A DNA stretch of 64,000 nt, taken from contig NMRA01000099.1 of assembly GCA_002633005.1 (NCBI GenBank), positions 4,944 to 68,943 on the forward strand. The letters run 5' to 3'. Shown piece by piece: positions 1-13,100 of the stretch. Positions within the stretch are counted from its first letter, which is position 1; every line of letters begins with the position of its first letter. The position numbers and the translations under genes are program-made. The notes beneath the pieces were generated by a model, which saw nothing but the letters and a program-made list of their open reading frames with translations, searched no databases and had not been told where the DNA came from. This DNA is from Phoronis australis (taxonomy: Eukaryota > Phoronida > Phoronidae).

Positions 1-58
1 GGGGGGGCACGGGCCCCCCCGGCCCCCCCGCTTCCTACGGCCCTGACTGCATGCATAT
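1..58. mobile_element. GC-rich DNA-transposon end cut by window edge
   Basis: This is a run of G and C homopolymers ending in a GCATGC-type sequence. At the equivalent place upstream of copy B (40440-40517), C-rich sequence and a GCGCATGC end form the right side of a complete short inverted-repeat element. I infer that the window edge cuts the same element upstream of copy A. The homopolymers could also be low-quality sequence. Confidence 0.4.
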
Positions 59-59
59 G

Positions 60-520
60 TTTTCTCCAATAATCTTCGTATTCGGACTTCTTATTTCCCA
101 ATAGATCTCCATTTACAAGATCATCATTCTAGCTCATCGTATCTTGCAGTGATATTGTTTGTTCTTCCGGCTCCCTTCCTTTCGCATTTTTGTTCTTTTT
201 TCAGGAATACAATACGTGATAGTTACCGTTGGAATATTTAATAATATCATTTCTAAAAATAGTTGATCTGATATATGAAATTGAAGCTTATCAGAATCAA
301 TTTCATGAATTTTGCTCAGGTTGTATAGGCCTACTGGGAGAGCATGGTATTTTTAGTATACAGGGTCTCGCTCTTGACACGATTGATATACAACTATCTT
401 TTAAAAGGGGATTGTTAAATTTCCGAAATCCTGACAGTTTTAAAAGCATTTAATTTTTGAAATGATGATGATATGATCCGATCGGTAGACTGGTAGCATT
501 TCCACATAAGGCTGCCTCGC
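60..520 (-). mobile_element. L1/Tx1-like LINE fragment upstream of copy A
   Basis: The sequence is clearly homologous to 40600-40980 upstream of copy B. There the minus strand is open and encodes the linker region before a LINE reverse transcriptase. The reading frame here is broken. Because the same fragment lies upstream of both paralogues, it was probably in place before the segmental duplication. The rest of the element would lie left of the window. Confidence 0.55.
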
Positions 521-847
521 GCTGGATGTTCTTAAAAATGCTATGAAAACATATCGCTTTCGTCATTAAATGAGCTTCGTAATCGCTCTCTCATTGAAGA
601 TATTTAAGAATTAGCTACTCGCTTCTCATCGAAGCGATCCGATTGACAGTTAGCCGGTTTTAAATGGTGTGCTACATGATCTGTGTTCGTAATACTGGTA
701 GCGTTTTTAACTGTGCAAACAGTTGGTGTGTGGTTTTACTATTGTGCACGAGTACTTCCGGTAAAAACGCAATGCGCTTTCGGAATGTGTTTGAATATCA
801 ACGACCGGTTTGTCAAACAAGGACAAGGCTATTTTTAGACAGTGATC
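521..847 (+). promoter_or_regulatory. 5' flank / probable promoter and 5'UTR of copy A
   Basis: This segment aligns throughout with 40985-41398 upstream of copy B and ends at the start codon of exon 1. I see no convincing TATA box. The regulatory role is inferred only from its position and its conservation between the paralogues. The transcription start cannot be placed. Confidence 0.35.
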
Positions 848-1126
848 ATGGCAGTTTTATATTCTTATGTTTTGTTGTCTGTCCTGGCTTTAACCAGCGT
901 GAGAAGCTCACATGTGGCTTTAAGTGGTGAATCGTACTCGCATAAAGCGGTTCTACGCGAAAATGTTTACGATGTTTATTGGAAATACGATTCGTCCCGG
1001 ATCACATTTGAAATAGAAGTCGCTACCACGGGATGGCTTGGTTTTGGGTTTTCTCCAAACGGAGGAATGGCAGGATCGGATATTGTCATTGGTGGTGTGA
1101 ATAGTGATGGGAAACCCTACTTCACA
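848..1126 (+). CDS. Copy A exon 1: signal peptide and start of DOMON domain
   Basis: Encodes residues 1-93. A hydrophobic leader ends near LTSVRS. The DOMON core follows, with the ENVYDVYWKYD and GWLGFGFSPNGGM motifs. The donor is gtaagt after ...GKPYFT, phase 0. The open frame runs on into the intron to 1243, but that part lacks any family similarity. Confidence 0.9.
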
Positions 1127-4100
1127 GTAAGTACAACCGTTCCGTCCTCTGTAAACAGCACTAAGATGTATTTCAGTTACATAGAATTATTGTTATGGTT
1201 CTTCCTAAGAAGAACAGCTCTGATACCACTGAGTCTTGAATAGCAACAGCAGCACAACTGTTCAATCACAGTGTTGGCGTGAGCCAATGTCGTACATTAA
1301 ATTAGAAATAAAAATCTAGAAAGACCGTCAATTCTGATTTAATATGTGACAATGGCACACGCCAACAATATTCAAAATTCCTCCGAAACACGGACGAGTT
1401 TAAGAAGAAAAGGTACGAGAAAGCATATAATGATCTAACACGTAAGCACGAAAATGTCCTAGCTCTGTGTGGAGATGTCTTTGACAATGAAGAAGAATGG
1501 CTTGTAGCACACCAGGACGATTATCTAAGCATGTATAGCAACGTGCAAGCTAATTTAGACTACAGTAATGGTTAAACTGGTAATGACTCGGGGTCAGATG
1601 ACCAGAATGTTACAGGTTCTAAATCCTCACCCTTGTCGCTGCATAAAGTGGAGAATTTCAGTGGGGGCGTCAGGGAATACCATAGGTTTAGATCAGATTT
1701 TCAGTATCTTGTTGATGAAAAGATGATTGACAAAGATGCAGTTGCGTTTCTGGGGACATATTTGATTGGCAAAAACCCTAGATATACCCAGAGGTATAGG
1801 AAACGACTACAAACTAACCTGAAGCTATTTAGACTCAGTATATGGAGACCCAAGAATCGTTTCCGATACGGTTATCCAGGACATCCTGAAATTTCGGCCC
1901 ATGAGGCGTAGCACGAAGACAGTAGGTTCTGTGAACTAGCCAGTTCGTAAGAAAGAGCTAACGTTTTGAAAGAATGTGCGATCATTGAGCAACGCTAAAG
2001 GATTGACCACAGAAAAGTTAGTCAAAGCATCTTTAGTCACCACAGCAGGGCTGAACTATATACACATCTTCATAGAAAGGCTGAATCAAGAAATGCTGTC
2101 ACACACTTCGATCAATTTGCCAAAAGCCTGGTAATTAGGACAACAGCATCAATGGGACAATAAAATCTAGTCGCAAATGTTGGCAATATGAAACAAATAA
2201 GCACTAGGTATGAGTGTACCAAATTTAAGCGTCTAGGACCGGTCAATGCCTGATACGAAGCCTGTAAGCGAAATAACATTTGTTTTCATGGTGAACGGTC
2301 GAATTTGGATGTAGCGTTTACTGGAGCGGTTGTTTCATCATTGCCAGTTCTTATAGTTCAGGCCTTAGGCTCAAACAAACCATAGAACTTTAGCCCTGCT
2401 GGTATGCCAACAAACTCCGACCTGGCAGTAAACGGGGTTTGTTCCAACGCCGTGAATTGTGCATTCGCTCCCGACCCCCTGGGTGCACGCATATGCCAGT
2501 CAGCAATCCACACCCCGAACAGCCAAATGGAATTTGGGATAATTTTAGGGGGAGCCATGACCCCCCTCTAAGTCCGCCACTGAGTTATCCACTGATTTTG
2601 TGCTTGACACTGGCATCATGGTTCTCAAAATTTTGAAAACTTCGTATTCATGAGAAAAACTCCCCTGGTCTCCAGCTACAGCAGTACAGATCTCGGACTG
2701 CTGTTACGTTTATAACTTAGAAAGTGTCAACTTACCGACCCCCTGTTATCACTACTAGCAGTAATAGTAAACATTGGAACTTAACACACAGCCTAATTGT
2801 TCTGCACAATCTATGAATGAATGTTTATTAAATACTTTGAGTAAAAAGACTTTTCGTTCAAATGTACAAAAGCAACACAAAAACATTATATGAGATGACA
2901 GCGATTTTTTTCTACATCAAATACTCATGATTTTACAATATAATAAGGTGATGTGAAGGTGGTGTATGAATAAAAAAACTTCTAGTAATTTTCATTACAG
3001 GGTTTTGTGTTAGTTAATGATATGGGGAATTATTCTGAAACCCACAACAAAAATCAAATGTAGTTGTAGATTCTGCACCTGACTGACAGAGAACAGAGCA
3101 AGTGCTTAGAAGTTAAAATCAATATTATAGTGAGTGAGAAGTGCCAATAACATGACCAAACAGAAATGCCAGACAAAATCAGTGACGTGTAAATTTATCC
3201 TGACTGACAATTTGGTATGGAGTTGTCCACAAAATCAACCTTCTGAGAAACACAACAGTCAGAAAAAAATAATAGTTATGTAAGGGACAGCCACTAAGGC
3301 CTGAGCTCACATATAAGAATCATTGTCTTATGTGAATATTATGCAATGTACAATTCCGTTACACATTCAAATTAAAATGTGGGAAACATGTTTTAACGAC
3401 AACCAAAAATACCACATTAATACACTCTGTAGGCAGTTGCAAAGATACTACATTACATTTTTCGTAAGGGTGCAACTGGGAAACTGTAAGAGGAAATAAG
3501 CAACAAAAATAATGCTCCAAACATGAATGATTTAGATGCAGATTAAGAATTCGATGTATTACCATTGTCTGTGGTCAGTATGAGGTGTTTTGATCGCTAC
3601 GGACCTGGATAGAGTGCACCACCACTGATAGAGAGGTAACTTGAGCGTGATCTGGTATTACATAAGGGAGAAAACTGAATAAGTATCAGTGGACAGGATA
3701 ATTACCTGATCCTGTCAAGACATGGGGGTGGGGTGAGTGAACGCAAACAAAGTGGGGGATGTCACCAGTGAGTAATTGGATATGAACTACAATAGGACGA
3801 GAGAGCAGAATACAATTTAAACTTCTCAGTTTTCCAACACTAGAAGGTCACTTTCTGAGGAAACCTGCTTTATCTTGTTATCATGCAGCTGTATTGTTAC
3901 GTTACCGTCATGCGTCCATGTTTTAGCTATGGTTTTAGATTGTACGAGGCGGCAACAGCCGTCGTAGGGAAGGGACTGTTGTTTCGTGAGATTTTCATTG
4001 ATGTAGATCGGGGATGGTAAGTTCAGTTTTCGCAGTAGATTTCTGTTGTGAAGGAAAGCAGCTCTGGTATTATATGACACAAACTTACAGATGATTGGGC

Positions 4101-7100
4101 GATCTTTTCGCGAATCTCTAGCTCCATGTTTACGTAGTTTGGGCCCGAGTCTGTGGGATCTGCTGATTTGTTGGGGGTTAATTTCAAGACCCAGTTTGCG
4201 TTCCAAGTCGATCACAATGTTGTCAGTGGCTTCAGGTATTTCATTTACAGGTTCATCGACTCCATATATAACTATATTATTGCGACGCGAGTATTGCTCT
4301 AGGTTGTCTAGATTTACAGACAAATGGGGCTATTCGGAGAATTCTCCTCGCGGTGTCGCTGCTGTACTAGTGGTGATTGAATTGCGCATGCGTCGCTGTC
4401 TGCATGTGAACAGCTGGTAAACAGACGGATTGTTATCAAAATACGTCGTCGCGCAAAGCCTTATTATTGCTATTTTCCCTGGTGCAAGTCTTCGACAGGT
4501 GGTCACAAATTACCAAAAGACCTAAAGGAGAATGCCACCCGATTTAATTAGTCTTTTTTACCGTCTTAATCGGTCTATATCCACATTGCCTCGCATACGG
4601 TCGGCCTTACCTTGCCAAGAGGTGTCGCGTTAACCTGTGAGAAAGGTGAAAAACGACGCGAGCGACGTCAGTGGTTCATATGCAGAGTGAATGCCGCTAC
4701 GTTGCGGTGCATCGTTCCCGCTTGCCCGAACTAAGCAGCTGCGAGGAAAGCGGGTATATCGTTTTTTTTACTTCCTCGAGAGTCCGAAATGCTTAGGAAG
4801 TGGCTCATGGTAGCGAAGAATGAAATGTACGCTGTAAATAGCAAGTATGAGGCCGAGAAACATCTCCGTGTCTGTGGCCTGCAGACGTCGTCAGTGCCTG
4901 ACGAATGCCGGCTTACCAATGGCTCCATACGCTCCGTTGCCTGAGCTTGTTCACGGCGCCTCTCTAGTATTTCTTCATGACTGTATTCCTGTTCGAATTG
5001 ATAGCCTGTAAAACTTAACAATCCACCTGCGAAGTCGGGACTGATCGAACTCTAGCTCGTCCTAAGTCGGGACTGCGAGTTGCCATGTTCGTATATTACT
5101 AAGCGTTCTGTTTCAAAAGGAATTATTCTCACCCTAACCTAGAAACCAATATTGGTTCCTAGCCCTAACCAATACTTATATAAAACTCAAACAAAGTCTG
5201 TCTCATTAGATGCAATTTGTAATGCCTTTGGAGTGTTTGTGAGTGCAAATGATTTGAGAAGCCAGCAATGAATAAATCTATGCGTTACCGGCTTTAGGTG
5301 CAATAAAATTAATTGACGGAACACCGAGGCCGTGTGAGCTCAATGACATGCTAATTTAGTGTTTGCTGGCAGAAAGTGTTGTGAAACAACTCGATTTCTA
5401 TCCCGCTGCCAGGTGTTAGGGGAATCTTTATTCACATTTACATTACACAAATAATGATTGTCAATGTACAACTTCTGCCCTGACGGTGCTGTGGCCCGGC
5501 AAAGCGGAACCAATTCGCGGCCCCCGACGAGTAAGTAGATTTGCAGTTTCGTGGGTAATTCACCAAACCGTGCACATTACTTTGGCTCACTAGTATTGTA
5601 TTTTGACTGGAAGTTTAGTTTCCACTGAACTTTGACTGGTTTATGTTCGTGATGTCTGATCAGTTTCCCAGCCACTGGCCGGGATAACGGCGGAGTCAAT
5701 CAGGCCGGCCGCGACGGGCATCAGATCGGGCTCCGAGCCACTGGCCAGGATAACAAGCGTTTTGACGGTGTTTAGAACTGAAAAATCACAAGTCTAAACA
5801 ACACAGATCTAGGTTCTCCTGTCTGTATCTCACGGAAAATACTTCGAAGTTATCTTCGAACAGACCCCAAACTACTGCTACGAACCTTATTGGCCTGCCG
5901 CATTTTGTAGGCTACGGTGTGTCCAAATACCAATAAATCCGAGACAGCGAAATAAAACAACACGTTTTTATAAGAACTCGGTGTATTTTCAAGGGTTTTA
6001 CATCGAAGTTTGATGATTTATTGGTGTTAAACGATGACTTCAAGCGATAAGCCGACACCAGTAACCCGCGTTGTGAACTGCTGAACAGACTGAGTGAAAC
6101 CGATGACGTCATTGGATGATTTCTAGACCTCCGTCTGCCGTCAGATGTCAGGTAACGCAACTGTACGTGTCGTTATGGAGCAGACCTACTCGATCTAAAT
6201 TGATACAAATTGGGTTGTTTTTTGGTGGCTTGCTCCTTTAAGGTTACTACATTCGTGGAGCATTGCGGTCAAAGGGTCAACCAACTGACAAAAAGTGTGT
6301 GGATGCCGAAGCCCCTTAGGGAGACTACATAACGTTACTTGGTAAGTTTTTAGCAATCAAGTTTCAATCGACATCGTTCGGTGATGCTATCCTCGCTAGT
6401 TACCCCACTGAATAACGGGTTTATTGAGTGGAACTAAGGGTTTCTTTTCGGAAACTCACCCAGGACTCGGATGCCGGGTAGGCTAGCAGCACATATTCAC
6501 ATATTGTCCTCCAGGGGTGGGAATGCGCCCAATTTAAGAGGTGTATGGTACGTGACGCTCAGAAGTCAAGGTTTACTTTTTCACAGCAGTTTCTCTTCAA
6601 AGCTATGCTATGTCCAACAAAATTCTCTAGATGAGTGAGTTGCCTTATTTTATAGAGGACCCCACCCCCAGGACTATCAGATTAGTTACCGAATTAACAT
6701 GAATAAGCTATTCAGTAAACGTCATAACATTGCATTGGAATAGAAATTCACACCTAGAATGAATTTTACTTGTTGAGGTCAGATGCACATTTCGGGTGTC
6801 GTTAAAAATACGCATTATTAAATCACTTTTAGACCGTTTCACATATTTTAATTCAGATCTTAAGGTTGACTTGGGAGCAAAGATTATTAGTTTCTACATA
6901 TAAAAATGAAGATGAAACGTCAAGTATGTTCTTCCGTTACAAAAGTAGTTTTGTCTTGTGTTTTCTTTTGTGTAACCAGCACGAACGTGGTTTCATCTCC
7001 AAATTTACATTGCGTGCGATACTGGAAGGAGGAGGGCCAGAGATTATCCCGGTGCCTACCCTCTGACGTCACCACAGAAACATAAACAGAAACAGAAACA

Positions 7101-10100
7101 TTAAGTCTTGATCAGCTATAAAATCGTACTTTTGTCTAATTCTTATAACAGCAAATCAAAGTATCCCCTGACTTTAAAAGTGGCAACCCCAGGTGGCCAT
7201 CTGCTTGTTCTTACTCTTTTATTTTAGATTCTGTTGCAGGGAACTTGCCTAAAATCTGAAAAGCTACATTTCTCTGAAAAGCTGAACTCTAAAGTTTCTT
7301 GAGAGCTTTCGATAAAAAAGTTCATTTCACTAATAAAATTAACTGAACAGACAAAACAGAAAGGAGAAGACAAAATTCCAACTACTAAACACTTTATAAA
7401 CTTATGAATAATGAGAACAAAAAATTAGTAATTTACAGGCGACATTTAAAAATCTTGTTGTTGAAGAAAAAGAAGAATGCTCCACTCTGCATGAAACGTG
7501 AACAAATTAATCAGATTATTCAAGCGTAAAAATATGTTCCTCGGTTATTTGGACATAAAGTCAGGCCAGATTTTCTGCATTTTAATCAAACTTGTGTAGT
7601 ACCACAATATTGTTATTTTGTCATAATGGTTCATTTGTTTGGGTTTGCTTTGGTCTATTGGTCTGTTCGCCATCGCTAAAAAATCACTCGGACACTGTGT
7701 TGGTGCCCGAATTGACAAGGTTTTGAAATTGGTCTTGTTATCTCTTCGTTTACTAAGTTATCTCTTTACTGAATATCTGTTCACTTTGGATTTACTTTTA
7801 TGTTATCACAACAAAACAATCTATGACCCATCCAGCCCCGAGTATTCATGTGATGTACTGCTCATATTGTAGTAAACATGTTGACGTCGTAGACCACGTA
7901 GGTCACCCGACCAAGCGAACTTGGTCAGGTGACCTTCTTGGTCTACGACTTCTAGTCTTCTTTAACCAAACACAGTTGATACAACTCCACTTCAATTTTG
8001 TTAAATTCCTAGCAGAAGATATGCAGCCAGTCCCGAATGAATCTCATGCAACCCTGCTGTGGGTCTCAGTATTGTCAAGTACTAGTTTGTTGCGATATGA
8101 GAACAACAAGTTCGATAAGCGATGCAACAATGGCAAGCGTGTATCAGATTTGTCTAACATGGCTTTGAAAATCTGCACATAACGTTCCGCCTGTCCATTA
8201 CTAGCAGGATGATAAATGGGACTGAACATGTGCTTGACACCATTCAAGCGTAGAAATGTCTCAAATTCTGCGGATCGAAACTGTGGGCCATTATCTGACA
8301 CAAGCTCATAGGGCAAGCCGTAAGACGCGAACAGCTGGCGTAATCTCACAATGGTGTGAGTTGAAGTCGTTCCCAATATGGGAAACACCTCCAACCACTT
8401 GGAGTGGCTATCCGCAACAATAAGATAATCCTTACCATCCTTTTCGGCATAACCGATGTGTACTCTCTGCCAGGGCCTGGTTGCCCATGGCCACGGAATC
8501 AATGGCGAAGGCTTTGGCATGTTAAGAAATCGAGCACAATAACCACACGAACGCACTAAATCCTCAATGTCCTTATCCAGGCCAGGACACCAAAAGTAAC
8601 CCCTGGCGATCGATTTTCATCCGCACCATACCAGTATGCAAATCATGCAAATCTGACATAAGTTTAGCTTGAAACTTGGCTGCTATAATAACTCGATGGT
8701 CCCACAAAAGGCATCCATCTTCAAATGACACTTCATCTCTGCGCACAAAATAGGGTTGCAGTTCAATACTATCGACCAGCCATGCGACACAAAATCGGGT
8801 CCTTACGGGTAGAATCACGGATCTCAGATGCCGTTACCGGAATAGAGTCCTCGGTAACAAAGTGAATCGAGAAAATCTCCACTTTAGACGCAGTTTCTGG
8901 CTGATCCACGGGAAGACCACTCAATGCATCAGCATTTGCTTTCAGATGTGATCGCTTGTGTACTATCTCAAACTGGTAATGGGATAACATCAGTGCCCAG
9001 CGCTGTAAACAAGCAGCTCTGATCGTTGGAATTCCAGCTTTAGGCCCAAAAATGCGAGTAAGCGACTCGTGGTCAGTCACAAGAGAGAAAATACGACCAA
9101 ATAAGTACATGTGAAAACCCTTCACACCAAAAATCAGAGCTAGTCCCTCTTTCTCGACTTGTGCATAGTTCTTCTCTGCAGAACTAAGTGTTCGCGAAGC
9201 GAATGCAATCGGTTTATCCGAACCATCAGGCATCTTGTGGCTTAGAACCGCTCCCACGCCACAGGAACAAGCATCACAGCTTAGGACAAGCGGTCTCCTG
9301 GGATCGTAGTGCACTAACACATGATCACTTAACAGCTGGCGCTTACATTCAACAAACGACTTCTGGCAGGCATCACTCCAATGCCATTCGACATACCCAT
9401 GCAGCAGTGCATACAAAGGGTGTAACAGAGTAGACAAATTACGAATGAACTTGCCATAATAGTTCACCATTCCGAGAAACGATTTTAGTTCATCCACATT
9501 TTTAGGTCGAGGAACCTGTGAGATAGCCGCCACTTTGTCGGCTAAGGGTCGCACGCCATCCACCGACAAGGAGTGTCCGAGAAACTGGATCTCCGGCATA
9601 GCAAATTTACACTTTGATCTGTTCAGCTTCACGTTATATTTGCTGAGACGTGCAAACACCAGTTCGAGAGTGCAAAGGTGTTGCTCTAGGGAATGGCCTA
9701 TCACCAAAATGTCGTCGATGAAACATATAACGTTATCAATACCGGACAAAATTTTATCCATTGTAGCCTGGAAAATGGATGGTGCCGTCTTTACTCCAAA
9801 TGTTAGGCGGCGTGGTCGCAACAAATACTTGTGAGTGTTCAAGGTGAGTAAGTCGGAAGACTGGTCATCTAACCGCAACTGATTAAATGCTCCCACCAAG
9901 TCAAGCTAAGAGAACACACACGGCGTAAAATCATCACGTGCCAACTTGGCAAACAAGTCTTGAGTATTAGGTAACGGATATTTGTCATCCTCTAACTGAG
10001 TGTTCAATAATTTGTAGTCGCCACAGACGCGAATAGTGGGCCGGAGGACTTCACTTTCCTGACGTTCACAGTGGGCGACGCCCAGTTACTATGTTCCACA

Positions 10101-13100
10101 CGCTCCACAACACCACTTTGTTCCATGCGACTGAGCTCGGCCTCCACCGACTCCTGAATTGAATATGGAACGGGACGAGCTTTTTGAAACGTGGCATTTG
10201 CATTAGGTTTAAGCCTGATAGACGCAGTGAAGTCTCGGATTCCCTCGCCATTATCAATAAACAGGTTTTTGTACTTTGCGATAACAAGATCAATATTTTG
10301 CAGTTCACAAGATAACTTGAAGAGGGAATTCCAGTTAACTCCCAATTCTCGTTTCCAATTCCTACCAAAAAGCGAAGGACGGTTTCCCTTAACCACAACG
10401 AGAGGCAATTTTCTAGAGGGCTGCTCTTTAAATGTGACTGGCACCTCAATAACACCAAGCAAGGGCACGGGTACTTGGTCATACCCGAAAAGAGTAACAT
10501 TTAGAGGCTCCAGATGAAACTGCGACAAACACGACTTGTAAAGGTCTTCACCGACGGTGGTACGTGCAGCGCCAGAGTCTACTTCCATAGAAATGACATG
10601 GCCAGCAACATTTACAGCTACATAAACTGGAGGCTCTTCACCAGCCCCACAGTAATACAAATGCAAATTATCAGGGTCACCAAGCCTCACGTTATTGATA
10701 GTTCCCGAATCGGTTTTAACATGCTGTGATTTACACATATGTTTAATATGTCCAACTTCCCCACATTTATAACATGTGGCACCTTTATGTCGACAAGTGT
10801 GTTCGTTGTGTTTACCTCCACAGCAAAAACAAGAACCACTAGGCTTACTAACGCCAGATGGGGTAGGCACCACGGCCGTCGGACTTAGCGAAGACTCCTG
10901 GCGGTGAACAGATGCAGGGCCACTCACCGTGACAGAAGCCCCCGCTTGAAACTCGTGTGCATCTTTAACAGAACACTCCGCCACACGAGCCATTTGCACA
11001 GCTTGATCCAGAGTCAGTTTGTCAACTTTTAACAGTTTAGTTAATGTCCCTTCATCCCGAAGGCCAAACACAAACTGGTCACGAAGTGCCATGTTGAGAT
11101 TATCCCCATAGCCACAAAGCAATGACAACCGCCGCAGATCTGTAATGAAGTCAGTGACACTCTCATGCTCCTTCTGAACCCGCCTGGTAAAACTAAAACG
11201 TTCCGAGATTTCCAAAGGCTTAGGTTCATAACCTTTCTCTAACAACTTCACTATCTGCGAGTATGTTTTGTCCTTGGGAAGATCCGGCGTCGACAGACTG
11301 CGTAAAATACCATAGGCCTCCTGCCCCATGAACGTAAGGATGGCAGAGACCCGTTTATCGCCTGCAATGTCATTCAACTAGTGAAAATACTGCTCGGCTC
11401 TCTCCACATAAGTACTCCAGAGTTCAGCCGAAGCATCAAACACTTGCAGGTTCCCCAGATGGGCCATCCTCGTCGTCAATTTGTAGCGTATTACTAATAA
11501 TTACTAACAAAAGAGTATATTTTTACTTAACTGAAAAACACGTGATCCCCGGAAGCCCCGCTACCAGAGACTTCTCGTGGTGATCTCACAAACTAGGGAG
11601 CAGGGTATACCGCATTCCTCAAGGCAGTTTTGTAAAGCACGTGACCTAAGGAAGCGTGTGGAATTCATTCAGCAGATTATGACTTCTTTCTGTAGAAATT
11701 GATTCAGGGACGTGTTACCTATTTTGGATCCACGGAAAAAGTGGAAATCAGGTGTTAGAAATATTCGTGAAAATGAAGTTGCCGTTATATCAGATTCTAA
11801 TAGGTTAGAGGAAAATGGACGCTTGGAAGAGTGGTGAGCATAGACATTTAGTGATGTCTATGGTGGTGAGAGTCTTTCCCGGTCATGATAGTCGTGTGCG
11901 GAACATTGAGGTGCGAACATTGTTGAAGGGCATTTTTCAAGGCACGTTACTTAAGTTGTTGCTATTTGTCCAGTTGGCCAAGAGGGTTTTGATTAGAAAT
12001 TAGCTGCTTTTACACGAGAGACAGTTGTCACCGTGTCGAGTCATTTGTCACTGCGCGACTTGCTCCAGTTAGGATGAACACTGGATCATCGTGAGTCACT
12101 TACACGAAGACTGTGCGCGCCCGCATAAACTATAGGGAACGTCCAAACCACGTGCAATGCCAGCTGATCAACTGACAGTGTACTATACGCTATTGCGCAT
12201 GTGCATTGAAAGACAATCCGTTTCAGCCCTGACCCAACTGTGTTTAGACGTTTAGGCTAGTTTAAACTTTATTAACTGAGCACAATTCGCTCTACCTCTA
12301 CCACCCGTGTCAAAAATGGCAGCCGCGGTGTCAACTTGCTCCGTCAGGCACTTACACCCGATCAGCTGTTCCGTGTTAGTTGGTCCGCCACTGTTGTCTC
12401 CCGTGTAAATGCAACTCAGATTTATACTAGCATGACGGCGTTCTCCCGTTCAGTGACTTTACCAGACGTAGAGGTCTGTGAGCGTGTGATAACATCTAGT
12501 TCCTTTGTTAACTGCCAAGCACAGTCTTTTGTCTGGTATGAAAACAGGCTGGCCAGTTATTTACGAGGCTTCTTACAGACCACGTGTGAACACAGTCAAA
12601 CTCAGAGCATTGGGAAAGAATAGATGGTCGTAACTTCGGTTGTAGTTGGGCAATTTTGGCGATTCAAAAACTAAACATGATCAACGTTTGATGAAAATTT
12701 CAGAAATGATATTGGTTTGTGTTCAAATTTGTTATCACTTAACTTTTGTTTTTAACAGCACATCCCAGTCAAACTAGATACGATCTTATTGGAGATTAGA
12801 GCAGTCATCGGACAAAAAGAGAGCTGACCCTCCAACCCTAAATGCCAGAATGGGGTCAACCAGTCGTGTAAGATATTGGCTACAGGGGCCCGAGCTTCTT
12901 CCCAACTCGTTGTTGGGTTATAGAATTGAACAAGTTGGGAGCAACGGGAAAACGACGTATTGTGTTCTCATCTGGGTGAAGAAAACTTGCTCTGTTCCTC
13001 AATAGATGTCTCTACAGTCAAACTAGTAGCCTGACTTTCTACAGTAGACCCTTCATGCCCGATTATACTGTTCATGGTGAAAAGTACAGAATGGTGAATG

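Larger units (their letters stand above)
8094..11467 (-). mobile_element. Decayed Gypsy-type LTR retrotransposon (gag-pol)
   Basis: On the minus strand the order is gag, zinc knuckles, aspartic protease, reverse transcriptase, RNase H and integrase, which is the Gypsy/Metaviridae order. A GACGACGAGGAT-type primer-binding-like sequence lies just upstream of the gag start, near 11470-11485. I could not identify LTRs. At least one gag stop, three frameshifts, an RT stop and a truncated integrase make it inactive. It is inserted antisense in intron 1 of copy A and has no counterpart in copy B, so it probably arrived after the duplication. Confidence 0.85.

Noticed and set aside
9188-9834. Plus-strand frames inside the Gypsy element
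   Set aside because: They are shadows of the minus-strand reverse transcriptase and RNase H.
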